IMG/VR virus record: IMGVR_UViG_3300028840_004580
Location: 1-44,943 of that record
Reading direction: 5' to 3' (one strand)
DNA: 44,943 nucleotides
From: a virus
The position numbers and the translations under genes were made by a program. Positions 1 to 6,919 of this stretch are shown in pieces; the first letter of the stretch is position 1; every line of letters starts with the position of its first letter. Under the pieces are notes generated by a model. That model had not been told where the DNA came from. It was given only the letters and a program-made list of their open reading frames with translations, and made no database searches.

Positions 1-1
1 C

Positions 2-112
2 TCGGGAAAAAAGGCCCCGATCGTCGTGGATCTCCGGGACGACTACATCCCGATGTATGCACGGTGGGGCCGGAACCGGGATGACTACTACGAGCAAGTC
101 CGCGAGAGATAA
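2..112 (+). CDS. C-terminal end of an unrecognised protein (partial)
   Basis: Only the last 36 codons lie in the window, ending at TAA 110-112. The readable tail is acidic/basic and aromatic-rich (it includes VVDLRDDYIPMYARWGR) and looks like genuine coding sequence. No family can be named from this fragment. It runs in the same direction as the recombination genes that follow. Confidence 0.5.
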   Translation, partial: SGKKAPIVVDLRDDYIPMYARWGRNRDDYYEQVRER

Positions 113-120
113 GGGTTTGC

Positions 121-149
121 TTGACTATTTCAGCGCGACATGGTAGAGG
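121..149 (+). promoter_or_regulatory. Sigma70-like promoter before the MerR-type gene
   Basis: TTGACT, 17-nt spacer, TAGAGG. It lies just after the upstream stop codon and about 20 nt before the ATG at 172. The -35 is good and the -10 is weak. If it is real, the TTG at 121 is promoter sequence and not a start codon. Confidence 0.4.
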
Positions 150-171
150 GAAGGTGCACGGGGAGGTTGTC

Positions 172-987
172 ATGTTAGGAGACAGCTCGGATTGGAGCTT
201 CAAGCAGTGGTGGGAAGAGAACAAGGCACAGCGGAACCTGGACCGCCGTGAGCGGTACAAGAGGAACCCGGTCTACAGGAAGCGGGTTTTGGACCAGAAC
301 AGGACTTCTCGGGAGAAGCGTGCGAACACGCCGGAGGCCATTGCCGCCCGGGAGGAGAAGGAGGCGCGTCGCAGGGCCATCAAGGTCATTGCGGATGCGG
401 GGTTCGAGTGCCTGGTGAATCCTGAGCTCGCAGACGGCAGGACTTACCGGGGCCGTGTCTACACGATCGGGGCGGTGGCGCTGGTTTTGCGGAGGTCTGT
501 GCAGACGGTTCGGATCTGGGAGAAGAAGGGGAAGATCCCGACCACGGATCTGCGCCGAGCTCGGCGTGGAGACCGGCTCTACCCTGAGAAGCTGATTGCC
601 GAGATCCGGGATGTAGCCATCGCGTCGGGGCTCATCAAGGAGGACGAGAAGCAGGTCTTTGCCAAGGCGAAGAAATTCGTGGTGAAGGTCCGCTTGTCTT
701 CTGGGGAGGAGAGCTTGAAGAGGCTCTACCGCGTGGGCGTGCTCTCTGAGGCAATGGGCCGGACGACGTCGGCCGTGCTCAGGATGGAGAAGAACGGGTA
801 TCTGCCGAAGACGACGTTGCGGACGGGTGGGAATCACCGCCTCTACAGCTACGGGATGATTGTCGCGGCCCGGGACATCGTGGATGACCTCGGCGGTGTG
901 GCGGAGAAGAAGAGCTGGCCTGTCTTCGCGGGCAAGGTGAAGGAGGCCTGGAAAGAGTCGGGTCTCCTCGGGGCGGTGGTGGTGTAG
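172..987 (+). CDS. DNA-binding protein with two MerR-type helix-turn-helix domains
   Basis: This 271-residue protein has a charged N-terminal region (about residues 1-85, rich in R/K/E) followed by two similar MerR-like winged helix-turn-helix units at about 95-150 and 184-240. Each shows the family pattern: a YTIGAVA-like start, 'TVRIWEKKGKIP' or its counterpart 'AVLRMEKNGYLP', and a wing ending in RLY. MerR proteins normally carry one such domain and dimerise; two in one chain could bind DNA as a pseudo-dimer. The ATG at 172 is preferred over an in-frame TTG at 121 because GGGGAGG lies 6 nt upstream. The stop overlaps the recA-like start by one base, so it probably heads the recombination operon. 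Regulatory role is inferred from the fold. Confidence 0.75.
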   Translation: MLGDSSDWSFKQWWEENKAQRNLDRRERYKRNPVYRKRVLDQNRTSREKRANTPEAIAAREEKEARRRAIKVIADAGFECLVNPELADGRTYRGRVYTIGAVALVLRRSVQTVRIWEKKGKIPTTDLRRARRGDRLYPEKLIAEIRDVAIASGLIKEDEKQVFAKAKKFVVKVRLSSGEESLKRLYRVGVLSEAMGRTTSAVLRMEKNGYLPKTTLRTGGNHRLYSYGMIVAARDIVDDLGGVAEKKSWPVFAGKVKEAWKESGLLGAVVV

Positions 988-2078
988 TGGACCTCAAGGA
1001 CATCTTGGGAAAAGCGGCGGTCGACAAGCTCGTGGAGGACTTCGGCGAGGGGGCCATCCAGTTGGCTGCCGAGGCCAGAGCTGAGAACATGCCCCGCTGG
1101 TCGTCGGGTTCACTGCGGTTGGACATTTCTCTCGGAGGGGGCTGGACCATAGGTCGCTTCCACACGATTTTCGGTCCCCCGTCCTCGGCAAAGACGGCGA
1201 CCACTCTGAAGGGCATCGCGATGGCGCAGAAGTGCTGTTCCAGCTGCTTTGTGCCTTTGGAGGTGTGCGTCTGCGGGAAGCAGAAGCCTTCTGTGACGGC
1301 TCTGATCTCGACGGAGAACGATTTCGAGAAGCGGTGGGCCCGGACCCTCGGCGTGGATGTCGATGCGCTCGTGTTCTGTGAGCCTACTCACGGGGAGATG
1401 GGCCTGGATGTCGCGGAAGCTCTGATCCGGAGCGGCAGTTTGGACCTATTGGTCATCGATTCCCTGGCGCTTCTCGTGCCGACTACCGTGATCGAGGAGT
1501 CTTCCGGGAAGGACCACATGGCTGTGCAGGCTCGGCTGCTGTCGAAGGGCACGCAGAAGATCGCGATGGCGTTCCGGGGCTGCTATGCGGAGTTCGGTAG
1601 GTATCCCACGGTGCTGGTGACGAACCACACCCGGGTCGATCCCTCTGTCATGTTCGGTTCCCCTGAGGTGAAGCCGGGCGGGTCCATGCCCCAGTACGCG
1701 GCGTGTACGGAGACCCGCTTCTCTCCGGTCGGGTACGAGCCGAAGAAGGGCGCCGGGGCCAACGAGCCGGACTGTGCGGTGGTGAAGTTCCGTGTGCACA
1801 AGAACAAGACGTTCGACCCCCGTCGTGCCGGTGAGTTCCGGCTTCTGTTCAAGAATTCGAAAGACCTCTGCCGCGGGGACTTCGATGACGGTGGGTGGCC
1901 GGTGGATCGGTTGAAGGAGTTCGGACTTCTCAAGCAGTCGAAGAAGAAGGGGAAGCCGTGGGTACTCGCAGGGGAAGAGTTCCGGATCCAGAAGGATGCG
2001 ACGAAGCAGATGCAGCAGGACCTCCCTTTCTGGTGGAAGGTGAGGGAGGTATTGGCGACGGTGATGTGCCGCCCGTAG
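987..2078 (+). CDS. RecA/UvsX-like recombinase
   Basis: Strand-exchange ATPase of the RecA family, used in phage recombination and repair. Visible motifs: 'SSGSLRLDISLGGG' before the nucleotide site, Walker A at about 63-70 (GPPSSAKT, with Ala where Gly is usual), the catalytic Glu in ISTEND (E110), Walker B LLVIDS (about 154-159), and the VTNHTR segment. Between Walker A and the catalytic Glu it carries five clustered cysteines (C83, C84, C87, C94, C96), a probable zinc knuckle not found in bacterial RecA. The later 'VKFRVHKNKTFDPRRAGEF' matches the family's KxRxxKNKxxPPxxxxEF segment. The GTG start overlaps the preceding TAG; length (363 aa) is normal. Confidence 0.9.
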   Translation: MDLKDILGKAAVDKLVEDFGEGAIQLAAEARAENMPRWSSGSLRLDISLGGGWTIGRFHTIFGPPSSAKTATTLKGIAMAQKCCSSCFVPLEVCVCGKQKPSVTALISTENDFEKRWARTLGVDVDALVFCEPTHGEMGLDVAEALIRSGSLDLLVIDSLALLVPTTVIEESSGKDHMAVQARLLSKGTQKIAMAFRGCYAEFGRYPTVLVTNHTRVDPSVMFGSPEVKPGGSMPQYAACTETRFSPVGYEPKKGAGANEPDCAVVKFRVHKNKTFDPRRAGEFRLLFKNSKDLCRGDFDDGGWPVDRLKEFGLLKQSKKKGKPWVLAGEEFRIQKDATKQMQQDLPFWWKVREVLATVMCRP

Positions 2079-2200
2079 CGCCTGAGTCGGACCTTTGTCC
2101 GAAGTGTGGTGGCGGGATGGTCATCGAGGGCTCGGTGGGAGCGTTTCCCCCTCCTTTTCAGTGGAGGTGCCGTGGCTGCGGTCACGAGGAGCAGAGGTGA
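2066..2200 (+). CDS. Small zinc-ribbon protein
   Basis: A 44-residue reading frame that begins inside the end of the recA-like gene (GTG 2066) and ends with TGA overlapping the next GTG (GTGA). It contains CPKC and CRGC pairs about 23 residues apart, a classical two-knuckle zinc ribbon. The exact start is uncertain because no clear ribosome site sits at the right distance. Function unknown; such mini-ribbons usually bind nucleic acid or a protein partner. Confidence 0.5.
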   Translation: MPPVAPESDLCPKCGGGMVIEGSVGAFPPPFQWRCRGCGHEEQR

Positions 2201-2667
2201 AGATCCCGAAGCCCAAGAGCCGGAAGAGGCGCGATGCAGAGAACACGAAGAAGCACGAGGATCGTGTCGCGGAACGGCTCGGGGGGTATAGGCTTCCTGC
2301 TTCCGGGGCGGGTACGTTCTCGAAGTGGCAGGGGGCGCACTCCAGGTTCGGAATGGTGCGGCTCGGGAGAGGGGACCAGACGGTCATTCGGTCAAAGGGG
2401 AAGAGGGTGACGAGGAAAGGAGACCTGACAGTTCCCGGGTTTCACGTGGAGCACAAGCGGACCAAGGCGAGGTCGATACGGCTCCAGAAGGAGTGGTTGG
2501 CGAAGGTGTCCGAGGGAGCTTCTCAGGAGGGGAAGAAGCCGGCTCTGGTCGTCACGTTCGAAGGGGCGTCAGGGCGAGGAGCCATGCGGGCGGCAACCCC
2601 CTACCAAGATTGGGTATTGCTCCCGCTCGAGGTGTTCGAGAGGTTGATCAATGTCGATGCTGAGTAG
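2197..2667 (+). CDS. PD-(D/E)XK nuclease, Hjc/Holliday-junction-resolvase-like
   Basis: 156 residues with a basic N-terminus (KPKSRKRR) and the archaeal Hjc-like active-site order: E21 on the first helix, G-D76 (KGDLTVPGF), E85-x-K87 in 'VEHKRTKARSI', then a helix and 'KKPALVVTF'. Proteins of this family cut branched DNA such as four-way junctions. GTG 2197 is chosen as start because GAGGAG lies about 7 nt upstream and it overlaps the previous stop. It sits between recombinase and Cas4-like genes, which supports a recombination role. A second resolvase type (RusA-like, 4264) lies 1.6 kb downstream. Confidence 0.75.
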   Translation: MKIPKPKSRKRRDAENTKKHEDRVAERLGGYRLPASGAGTFSKWQGAHSRFGMVRLGRGDQTVIRSKGKRVTRKGDLTVPGFHVEHKRTKARSIRLQKEWLAKVSEGASQEGKKPALVVTFEGASGRGAMRAATPYQDWVLLPLEVFERLINVDAE

Positions 2668-3010
2668 AGGGCAGGAGAAGAGGCTCGAGGAGGCGCAGCG
2701 GCTTCTGGAAGGGGGTTACAAGCCCGAGGCGGTCTCGGCTACATCGGTTTTGTCGGGGAAAGTGCGCCCGTACTTCTTCGAGAGCCCCGATTCCGGGGAG
2801 CCAAAAGTGTGCTTCATGTGCGTGAGCTGTGAAGACCTCTTCGAGTGGAAAGACAGCTCGTGGACGTGCCGGGACTGTGAGTTTGTTTTCTACAGCGACG
2901 AAGCGGTGGCGCTCATCGACCAGTACGTGGGCGTGATGACGGCTCTGAGAGACTTCCTGAAGCCCAGGAGGGGGAGATTATCATGGGTGCGAAGACTACT
3001 ACCTCGCTGA
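2651..3010 (+). CDS. Hypothetical protein with zinc ribbon
   Basis: 119 residues, overlapping both neighbours. An N-terminal helical segment is followed by 'CVSC' and 'CRDC' (about 14 residues apart), a zinc-ribbon signature, then a second helix and a basic tail. It belongs to the same translationally coupled run as the nucleases. No named family recognised; nucleic-acid binding is a guess. Confidence 0.65.
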   Translation: MSMLSRGQEKRLEEAQRLLEGGYKPEAVSATSVLSGKVRPYFFESPDSGEPKVCFMCVSCEDLFEWKDSSWTCRDCEFVFYSDEAVALIDQYVGVMTALRDFLKPRRGRLSWVRRLLPR

Positions 3011-3954
3011 TTGCTTCACAGGCAGGCGGGACGATTCGAGAGCTCGTGGAGCGGGGTTATGTCAGGAATGAGATAAAGCCGCCGTTCACAGAGGCAGAGT
3101 GGTTGAGGGCTTCGAGCATCCCATACATCTGTCCCCGGGCCTACGTGTACTTGCATCGGATGGAGCTCCCCCGGGTGGACGCGGTCAATGCGAACTTGCT
3201 CTTGACGTTTCTGCACGGGACTTCTTTGCATTGGGGGTTGCAGAACAGACTCCTCCCGGAGCTCGATTTGCTCCTCGGGAGTTGGCGCTGCTGCTTGTGC
3301 GGGGCTCTCTATGGCGGGCTCTCCGACGACGACAAGGCGCGTCTGGAGAGGCTCAAGGAGCTGACGCGAACTCAGCTCCTGAGCAACTCGGTGATCCCTT
3401 TCGCGGAGTTCATGCAGGACCAGATGCGCTCGGTTGTCCCCCGCCCGGACAGCTGCTGTGAGTGCGGCTTCGAAGCCGAGGACGAGTGGTCGAACTTCGA
3501 GTACGAGGAGATGTGGTTCGGTGTCCCGGAGCTCCGGATCGGCGGGCACCCGGACGGCTTCCTGAAGGTGCCGTGGAGGGAGGACCTCGGGCTGCTCGAG
3601 GTGAAGAGCATCAGCAACAACGGGGCTTACAAGGTCCGTGATCGGCCTGACATCAAGCACGTCGCACAGGCGCATGTGTACCTGCTCGCGACCGGGCTCA
3701 AGTGGGCGTGCATCCTGTACTGGGCCAAAGGGACTTTCGGAACGAGGTCCCTGGTGGAGCATCACATTGAGCGGGACGAGGACTTCCTTGCCCGGATGAG
3801 GGGGGCGTTGTCGTCGCTCTGGGACGGCGTGGAGGGTGGACCGCTTCCTGATCGTGTGTGCAAGAGCGCCCGCGCGCCGCGCGCTAAGGAGTGCGCTGTG
3901 CTGGATACCTGCTTCGAGTGTGAGAAGCCCAAGAAAGAGGAGATGCCGTTTTGA
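2983..3954 (+). CDS. Cas4/RecB-like PD-(D/E)XK exonuclease with Fe-S cysteines
   Basis: 323 residues. The nuclease core shows H83, 'GGHPDGFL' (D191), 'LLEVKSIS' (E206, K208) and Q229 in 'VAQAHVYLLATGL', the RecB-family motif series. Four cysteines (C50 in YICPRAYVY, and C293, C304, C310 at the C-terminus) are placed as in Cas4/AddB-type enzymes that hold a [4Fe-4S] cluster. An extra zinc-knuckle pair (C103-x2-C106 and C159-x-C161) is inserted between the first cysteine and the core. The likely job is resection or end-trimming of DNA in recombination-dependent replication. Start supported by AGGAGGGGGAG upstream. There is no Cas1/Cas2 or CRISPR array in the window, so a CRISPR role is not suggested. 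Confidence 0.8.
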   Translation: MGAKTTTSLIASQAGGTIRELVERGYVRNEIKPPFTEAEWLRASSIPYICPRAYVYLHRMELPRVDAVNANLLLTFLHGTSLHWGLQNRLLPELDLLLGSWRCCLCGALYGGLSDDDKARLERLKELTRTQLLSNSVIPFAEFMQDQMRSVVPRPDSCCECGFEAEDEWSNFEYEEMWFGVPELRIGGHPDGFLKVPWREDLGLLEVKSISNNGAYKVRDRPDIKHVAQAHVYLLATGLKWACILYWAKGTFGTRSLVEHHIERDEDFLARMRGALSSLWDGVEGGPLPDRVCKSARAPRAKECAVLDTCFECEKPKKEEMPF

Positions 3955-4274
3955 AGCACCCCGTACAGCTCCCGGACAAACTCACCCCGAGGAACACCTG
4001 TGAGTGCAACATCTGCGGCGAGGAGCGGGCTCGATGGAAGCTCCGAGTCGGCCCGGAAGACGATGCTGTCTGTTCGCTCTGCTATCTGTACGAAGACACC
4101 TCTGTGGGGGTTTCCGAAGAGTTCCGGCAGCTGTGCCGGGAGGTGCGAAAGAACAGGTCGATCCGGTTGACGAAGGACCTGCGTTTGTACCGGATTGAGG
4201 ACGCGGACACGATCCTGGCGGCCGTGGTTCTCACCGGTCGGATGTTCGTTGCGGGGGTCCCCGATGGACGGTGA
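3951..4274 (+). CDS. Hypothetical zinc-finger protein
   Basis: 107 residues starting at TTG 3951, which overlaps the preceding TGA and has AGAGGAG about 8 nt upstream. CNIC near the N-terminus and CSLC about 25 residues later form a likely zinc finger. The C-terminal half is alpha/beta with no recognised motif. It overlaps the RusA-like gene by 11 nt and is part of the same operon. Confidence 0.6.
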   Translation: MKHPVQLPDKLTPRNTCECNICGEERARWKLRVGPEDDAVCSLCYLYEDTSVGVSEEFRQLCREVRKNRSIRLTKDLRLYRIEDADTILAAVVLTGRMFVAGVPDGR

Positions 4275-4866
4275 GGAGTATAGGCGGAAGGTGCTGCGCC
4301 TTTCCGATCTTGATATCGAGGACGTCGGGGCCGTGTTCCAGGCGGCTTCCAGGAGGGGTGAGGCTCACGTTCAGTACGCGGCGTTCTGTATCCTGGATGA
4401 CTGGATCACGCGGTTCTTGCCACTGTTCTTCCGAGTGGAGATCCTCGGTCCGCCGATCGGGAAGGCGCGCCCGAAGAGCGTGCGTATCAAGACCAAGGAC
4501 GGGAGGACGATCCCGCACACCTACACGCCCACGAAGACTTCGGAGTGGGAGCAGGCGGCGGCTTTCCTGTTCAAGAACCAGCTGCGGAAGAGCACGGAGA
4601 GAGTGCAGCTGATCACGGGCCCGGTGGTGCTCAAGGTCGAGGCGATCGCGGACCGGCCGAAGAGGCTCTACCGGAAGAAGGACCCGGAGGGCCGGATCTG
4701 GCGGGAGACGATCCCGGACGGCGACAACGTGCTCAAGACCGTGGGGGACGCCCTGGACAAGTCTGTGCTGGGCAACGACAAGCAGATCGTTTCCTGGTCG
4801 ATTCGGGGCTGCTACGCGGCGAAGTACGAGGGCTCGATGGTGGTGGTGCGGCTGTACCGACTGTGA
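4264..4866 (+). CDS. RusA-like Holliday junction resolvase
   Basis: 200 residues. The C-terminal 140 match the RusA endonuclease family: 'GPPIGKARPKS' for the substrate loop, 'HTYTPTKTSEWE', and the acidic active site 'PDGDNVLKTVGDALD' with D152, D154 and D162, followed by 'GNDKQI' (D172). RusA dimers resolve four-way junctions formed during recombination and replication. About 58 residues precede the domain, longer than in cellular RusA. The ATG at 4264 (after GGGGTCCCCG) is preferred over earlier in-frame codons inside the previous gene. A nearby Hjc-like nuclease suggests two resolvases with different timing or substrates. Confidence 0.88.
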   Translation: MDGEEYRRKVLRLSDLDIEDVGAVFQAASRRGEAHVQYAAFCILDDWITRFLPLFFRVEILGPPIGKARPKSVRIKTKDGRTIPHTYTPTKTSEWEQAAAFLFKNQLRKSTERVQLITGPVVLKVEAIADRPKRLYRKKDPEGRIWRETIPDGDNVLKTVGDALDKSVLGNDKQIVSWSIRGCYAAKYEGSMVVVRLYRL

Positions 4867-4873
4867 GGGTGTG

Positions 4874-5812
4874 ATGCAAGAGGGCAACACGTTGCGGGTG
4901 ACGTTTCCGAGTGAGTTTCCGGTGGGCTCGAGAGCCTGGGCCGAGGAGCTTCGGAACAGGGCGGTGCGGCTGCAGGAGGACCTGGATGCCGGCTACCTGG
5001 AGCTAGGGCGGATCCTCTACACTTTCTACGATGTCCCCATCGACAACGACCCTACGAAGCCTCCTGTGTGTACCTTCTGGGGGTACGACAACGTCGAGCA
5101 GTTCGCCTACGACGTGCTCGGGATGCGGGACCGGAAGGTGCGCTTTCTTCGGCGGATCTTCTATCGTCTGGAGGTAGACGACCTGTCCGAGCTGGATCCG
5201 GATCTGAAGAAGCGTATCATCCGGCTGGGTTATTCGAAGACGCGGGAGCTCGTGGGGGTCTTGACTCCCACCAACGTGGCGGCGTGGGTGGAGAAGGCCG
5301 AGAACTGTCGCTACGAGGACCTCTCCGATGCTATCCGGGCGTATCGGCACGCGCTCAAGGAGGCGCAGAAGGAAGCCGAGAAGGCCGTGGAAACGGGGAA
5401 GGCGGACACCCCGGAGGAGGCCTACGAAGAGCCGACCGTGGAGGAGATCCCGGAGAGCGACTGGGTGCGCTTCCGGCTCTACCCGGACCAGAAGGCGATC
5501 GTGAACGAAGCGCTGTCTTGCTGTGAGTTCATTGCGAAGAGCGCGAAGCGAGGGCACCTTCTGACCCTGGTCTGTATGGACTACCTGGCTACGAACGGAT
5601 CGTGTCCCCCGGGCAGCGATGAGTTCCTGGCTTACCTGGCGAACCTCGAGAACCTGTTCGGGGTGCGTATGATTGTGATGGACACGCAGGGCAGCGGGAT
5701 GGATCTCTTGTACGGGGCCAGAACGCTGCAGCGCATGGCCCAGATGTACGACGACGAGGAAGACAATGCCGATTCAGCAGGGACAGTTTCTGACCTTTCC
5801 GATAATGCCTGA
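4874..5812 (+). CDS. Hypothetical protein, possible KorB/ParB-type DNA-binding helper
   Basis: 312 residues from ATG 4874 (GTG 4871 is an alternative). The first 150 residues resemble the helical part of partition/replication DNA-binding proteins: 'LGRILYTFYD', a helix-turn-helix-like stretch 'VEQFAYDVLGMRDRKVRFLRRI', then 'GYSKTRELVGVLTPTNVAAWVEKAE'. A long charged, glutamate-rich linker (about 165-195) leads to an alpha-helical C-terminus ending in an acidic tail. It lies two genes upstream of the ParB-domain gene, which fits a DNA-binding role, but I cannot assign a family firmly. Confidence 0.55.
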   Translation: MQEGNTLRVTFPSEFPVGSRAWAEELRNRAVRLQEDLDAGYLELGRILYTFYDVPIDNDPTKPPVCTFWGYDNVEQFAYDVLGMRDRKVRFLRRIFYRLEVDDLSELDPDLKKRIIRLGYSKTRELVGVLTPTNVAAWVEKAENCRYEDLSDAIRAYRHALKEAQKEAEKAVETGKADTPEEAYEEPTVEEIPESDWVRFRLYPDQKAIVNEALSCCEFIAKSAKRGHLLTLVCMDYLATNGSCPPGSDEFLAYLANLENLFGVRMIVMDTQGSGMDLLYGARTLQRMAQMYDDEEDNADSAGTVSDLSDNA

Positions 5813-6014
5813 CATTCTGTGCGGGCAGATCCAGAACTGCCACCAGATCCTTGAGATGTGGCAGATGAAGATGAAGGAGCTCTCGGTTTCCGGGTTCCAG
5901 TTCAAGGACGCTATGCACTACGATCAGTTCGTGAAGCAAATGGTTGCGGAATTCACGGTTGTGGAGAGCATGCTCTCGACCCTGATTTCGGTCATGGAAG
6001 AAGGGGGGCTGTGA
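5766..6014 (+). CDS. Small helical hypothetical protein
   Basis: 82 residues, methionine- and glutamine-rich and probably all helical (for example 'CHQILEMWQMKMKEL'). ATG 5766 follows GAGGAAG by a few nt, and the gene overlaps the end of its upstream neighbour by 47 nt. It sits immediately before the ParB-domain gene. No family recognised. Confidence 0.6.
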   Translation: MPIQQGQFLTFPIMPDILCGQIQNCHQILEMWQMKMKELSVSGFQFKDAMHYDQFVKQMVAEFTVVESMLSTLISVMEEGGL

Positions 6015-6015
6015 C

Positions 6016-6819
6016 GTGGCCCGGCGTTACCCGCTCGAGTACCTCTCTGTGGACGTTCTGGTCCCGACGAGGTCGAATCCCCAGAGCATGGACGACCCGA
6101 CGTTCACGCGCCTCGTGAAGGAGATCGGTCGGGAGGGGGTCGGGTTCATATCTCCCATCACAGTGGTGGACCTCCAGAACGGTCGTTATCGCATCATCGG
6201 CGGCGAACACCGGTGGAGGGCTGCCAAGGAGGCGCAGCTCGATGCGGTCCCTGCGCTCATCCTCCCCCTGGATGAGTGGGACGAGGACCTCCAGGAGTTC
6301 GAGGTCGTTCGGCTCAACGTGCTGGCTGGGAAGCTCAACGCGGAGAAGATGATCGAACTCTACAACCGGATGGCGGAGAAGTACGGCAAGGAGCCCTTGC
6401 AGGAGATGTTCGCCTTCACGGACCAGCGCGCGTTCAAGCGGATCATCGGGGAGATTGGGTCGCAGGTGAAGAAGTCTCTGACTCCCGAGCAGAGCAAGAA
6501 GTTCGAGCAGAAGGCGAAGAACGCGAAGTCCATGGACGACCTCGCGGTGATCCTCCAGGAGCTCTTCAACGAGTACGGGGACACCCTCGACAAGAGCTTC
6601 ATGGTCTTCGTGTACGGGGCGAAGAAGCACATCTACGTGCGGCTCAATCAGAAGGGCCGCCGCGCCATGGACGTGGTGCTTCGGTACTGTGCCTTCGCGA
6701 ACAAGGACATCAACGACTTCCTGGCGCCTGTGCTGAAAGAAGCTGGGAAGCGGGCCGAGCTCGAGTTGCAGCAGGCGGCCCGGGGTGACGACCTGGACGA
6801 GGACGACGCACCGTTCTGA
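6016..6819 (+). CDS. ParB/Srx-fold domain protein
   Basis: 267 residues. The N-terminal 100 contain the ParB N-terminal fold: 'LSVDVLVPTRSNPQSM', 'FISPITVV', and the signature 'GGEHRWRAAK' at about 62-71, which in ParB family members binds CTP or forms a nuclease-like site. The C-terminal part is helical, basic, then strongly acidic (DDLDEDDAPF). Phage ParB-domain proteins occur in partition, as nucleases, or beside polyvalent injected proteins; the adjacent giant gene makes the last possibility worth noting. GTG 6016 has a G-rich ribosome site upstream. No ParA or clear parS repeats are seen. Confidence 0.78.
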   Translation: MARRYPLEYLSVDVLVPTRSNPQSMDDPTFTRLVKEIGREGVGFISPITVVDLQNGRYRIIGGEHRWRAAKEAQLDAVPALILPLDEWDEDLQEFEVVRLNVLAGKLNAEKMIELYNRMAEKYGKEPLQEMFAFTDQRAFKRIIGEIGSQVKKSLTPEQSKKFEQKAKNAKSMDDLAVILQELFNEYGDTLDKSFMVFVYGAKKHIYVRLNQKGRRAMDVVLRYCAFANKDINDFLAPVLKEAGKRAELELQQAARGDDLDEDDAPF

Positions 6820-6859
6820 GTGAGCGGGTCTTGTCGTGGCGGCGCTCGAGGGATACGCT

Positions 6860-6887
6860 GGGGGCTGTCAAGATTGGGGAAGCCCCC
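6860..6887 (+). other. Stem-loop in the gap before the giant gene
   Basis: A 7-bp stem (GGGGGCT paired with AGCCCCC) with a 14-nt loop lies in the 100-nt gap between the ParB-domain gene and the giant gene. There is no T-run, so it is not a classical terminator. It could be a leader structure or attenuator; low confidence. Confidence 0.3.
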
Positions 6888-6919
6888 CGCGCCACCCCCT
6901 CCAGCCGAAGAGTCGTCGC

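Noticed and set aside
121-171. N-terminal extension of the MerR-type protein from TTG 121
   Set aside because: No ribosome site; the TTG coincides with a likely -35 element; ATG 172 has an excellent GGGGAGG.
2983-3954. CRISPR adaptation gene because of Cas4-like features
   Set aside because: No CRISPR array, Cas1 or Cas2 in the window; the gene sits in a recombination operon, so it is described as Cas4/RecB-like only.
6836-6919. N-terminal extension of the giant protein from GTG 6836
   Set aside because: The 28 extra residues look non-coding and no Shine-Dalgarno is present, though the choice is not certain because ATG 6920 also has a weak site.
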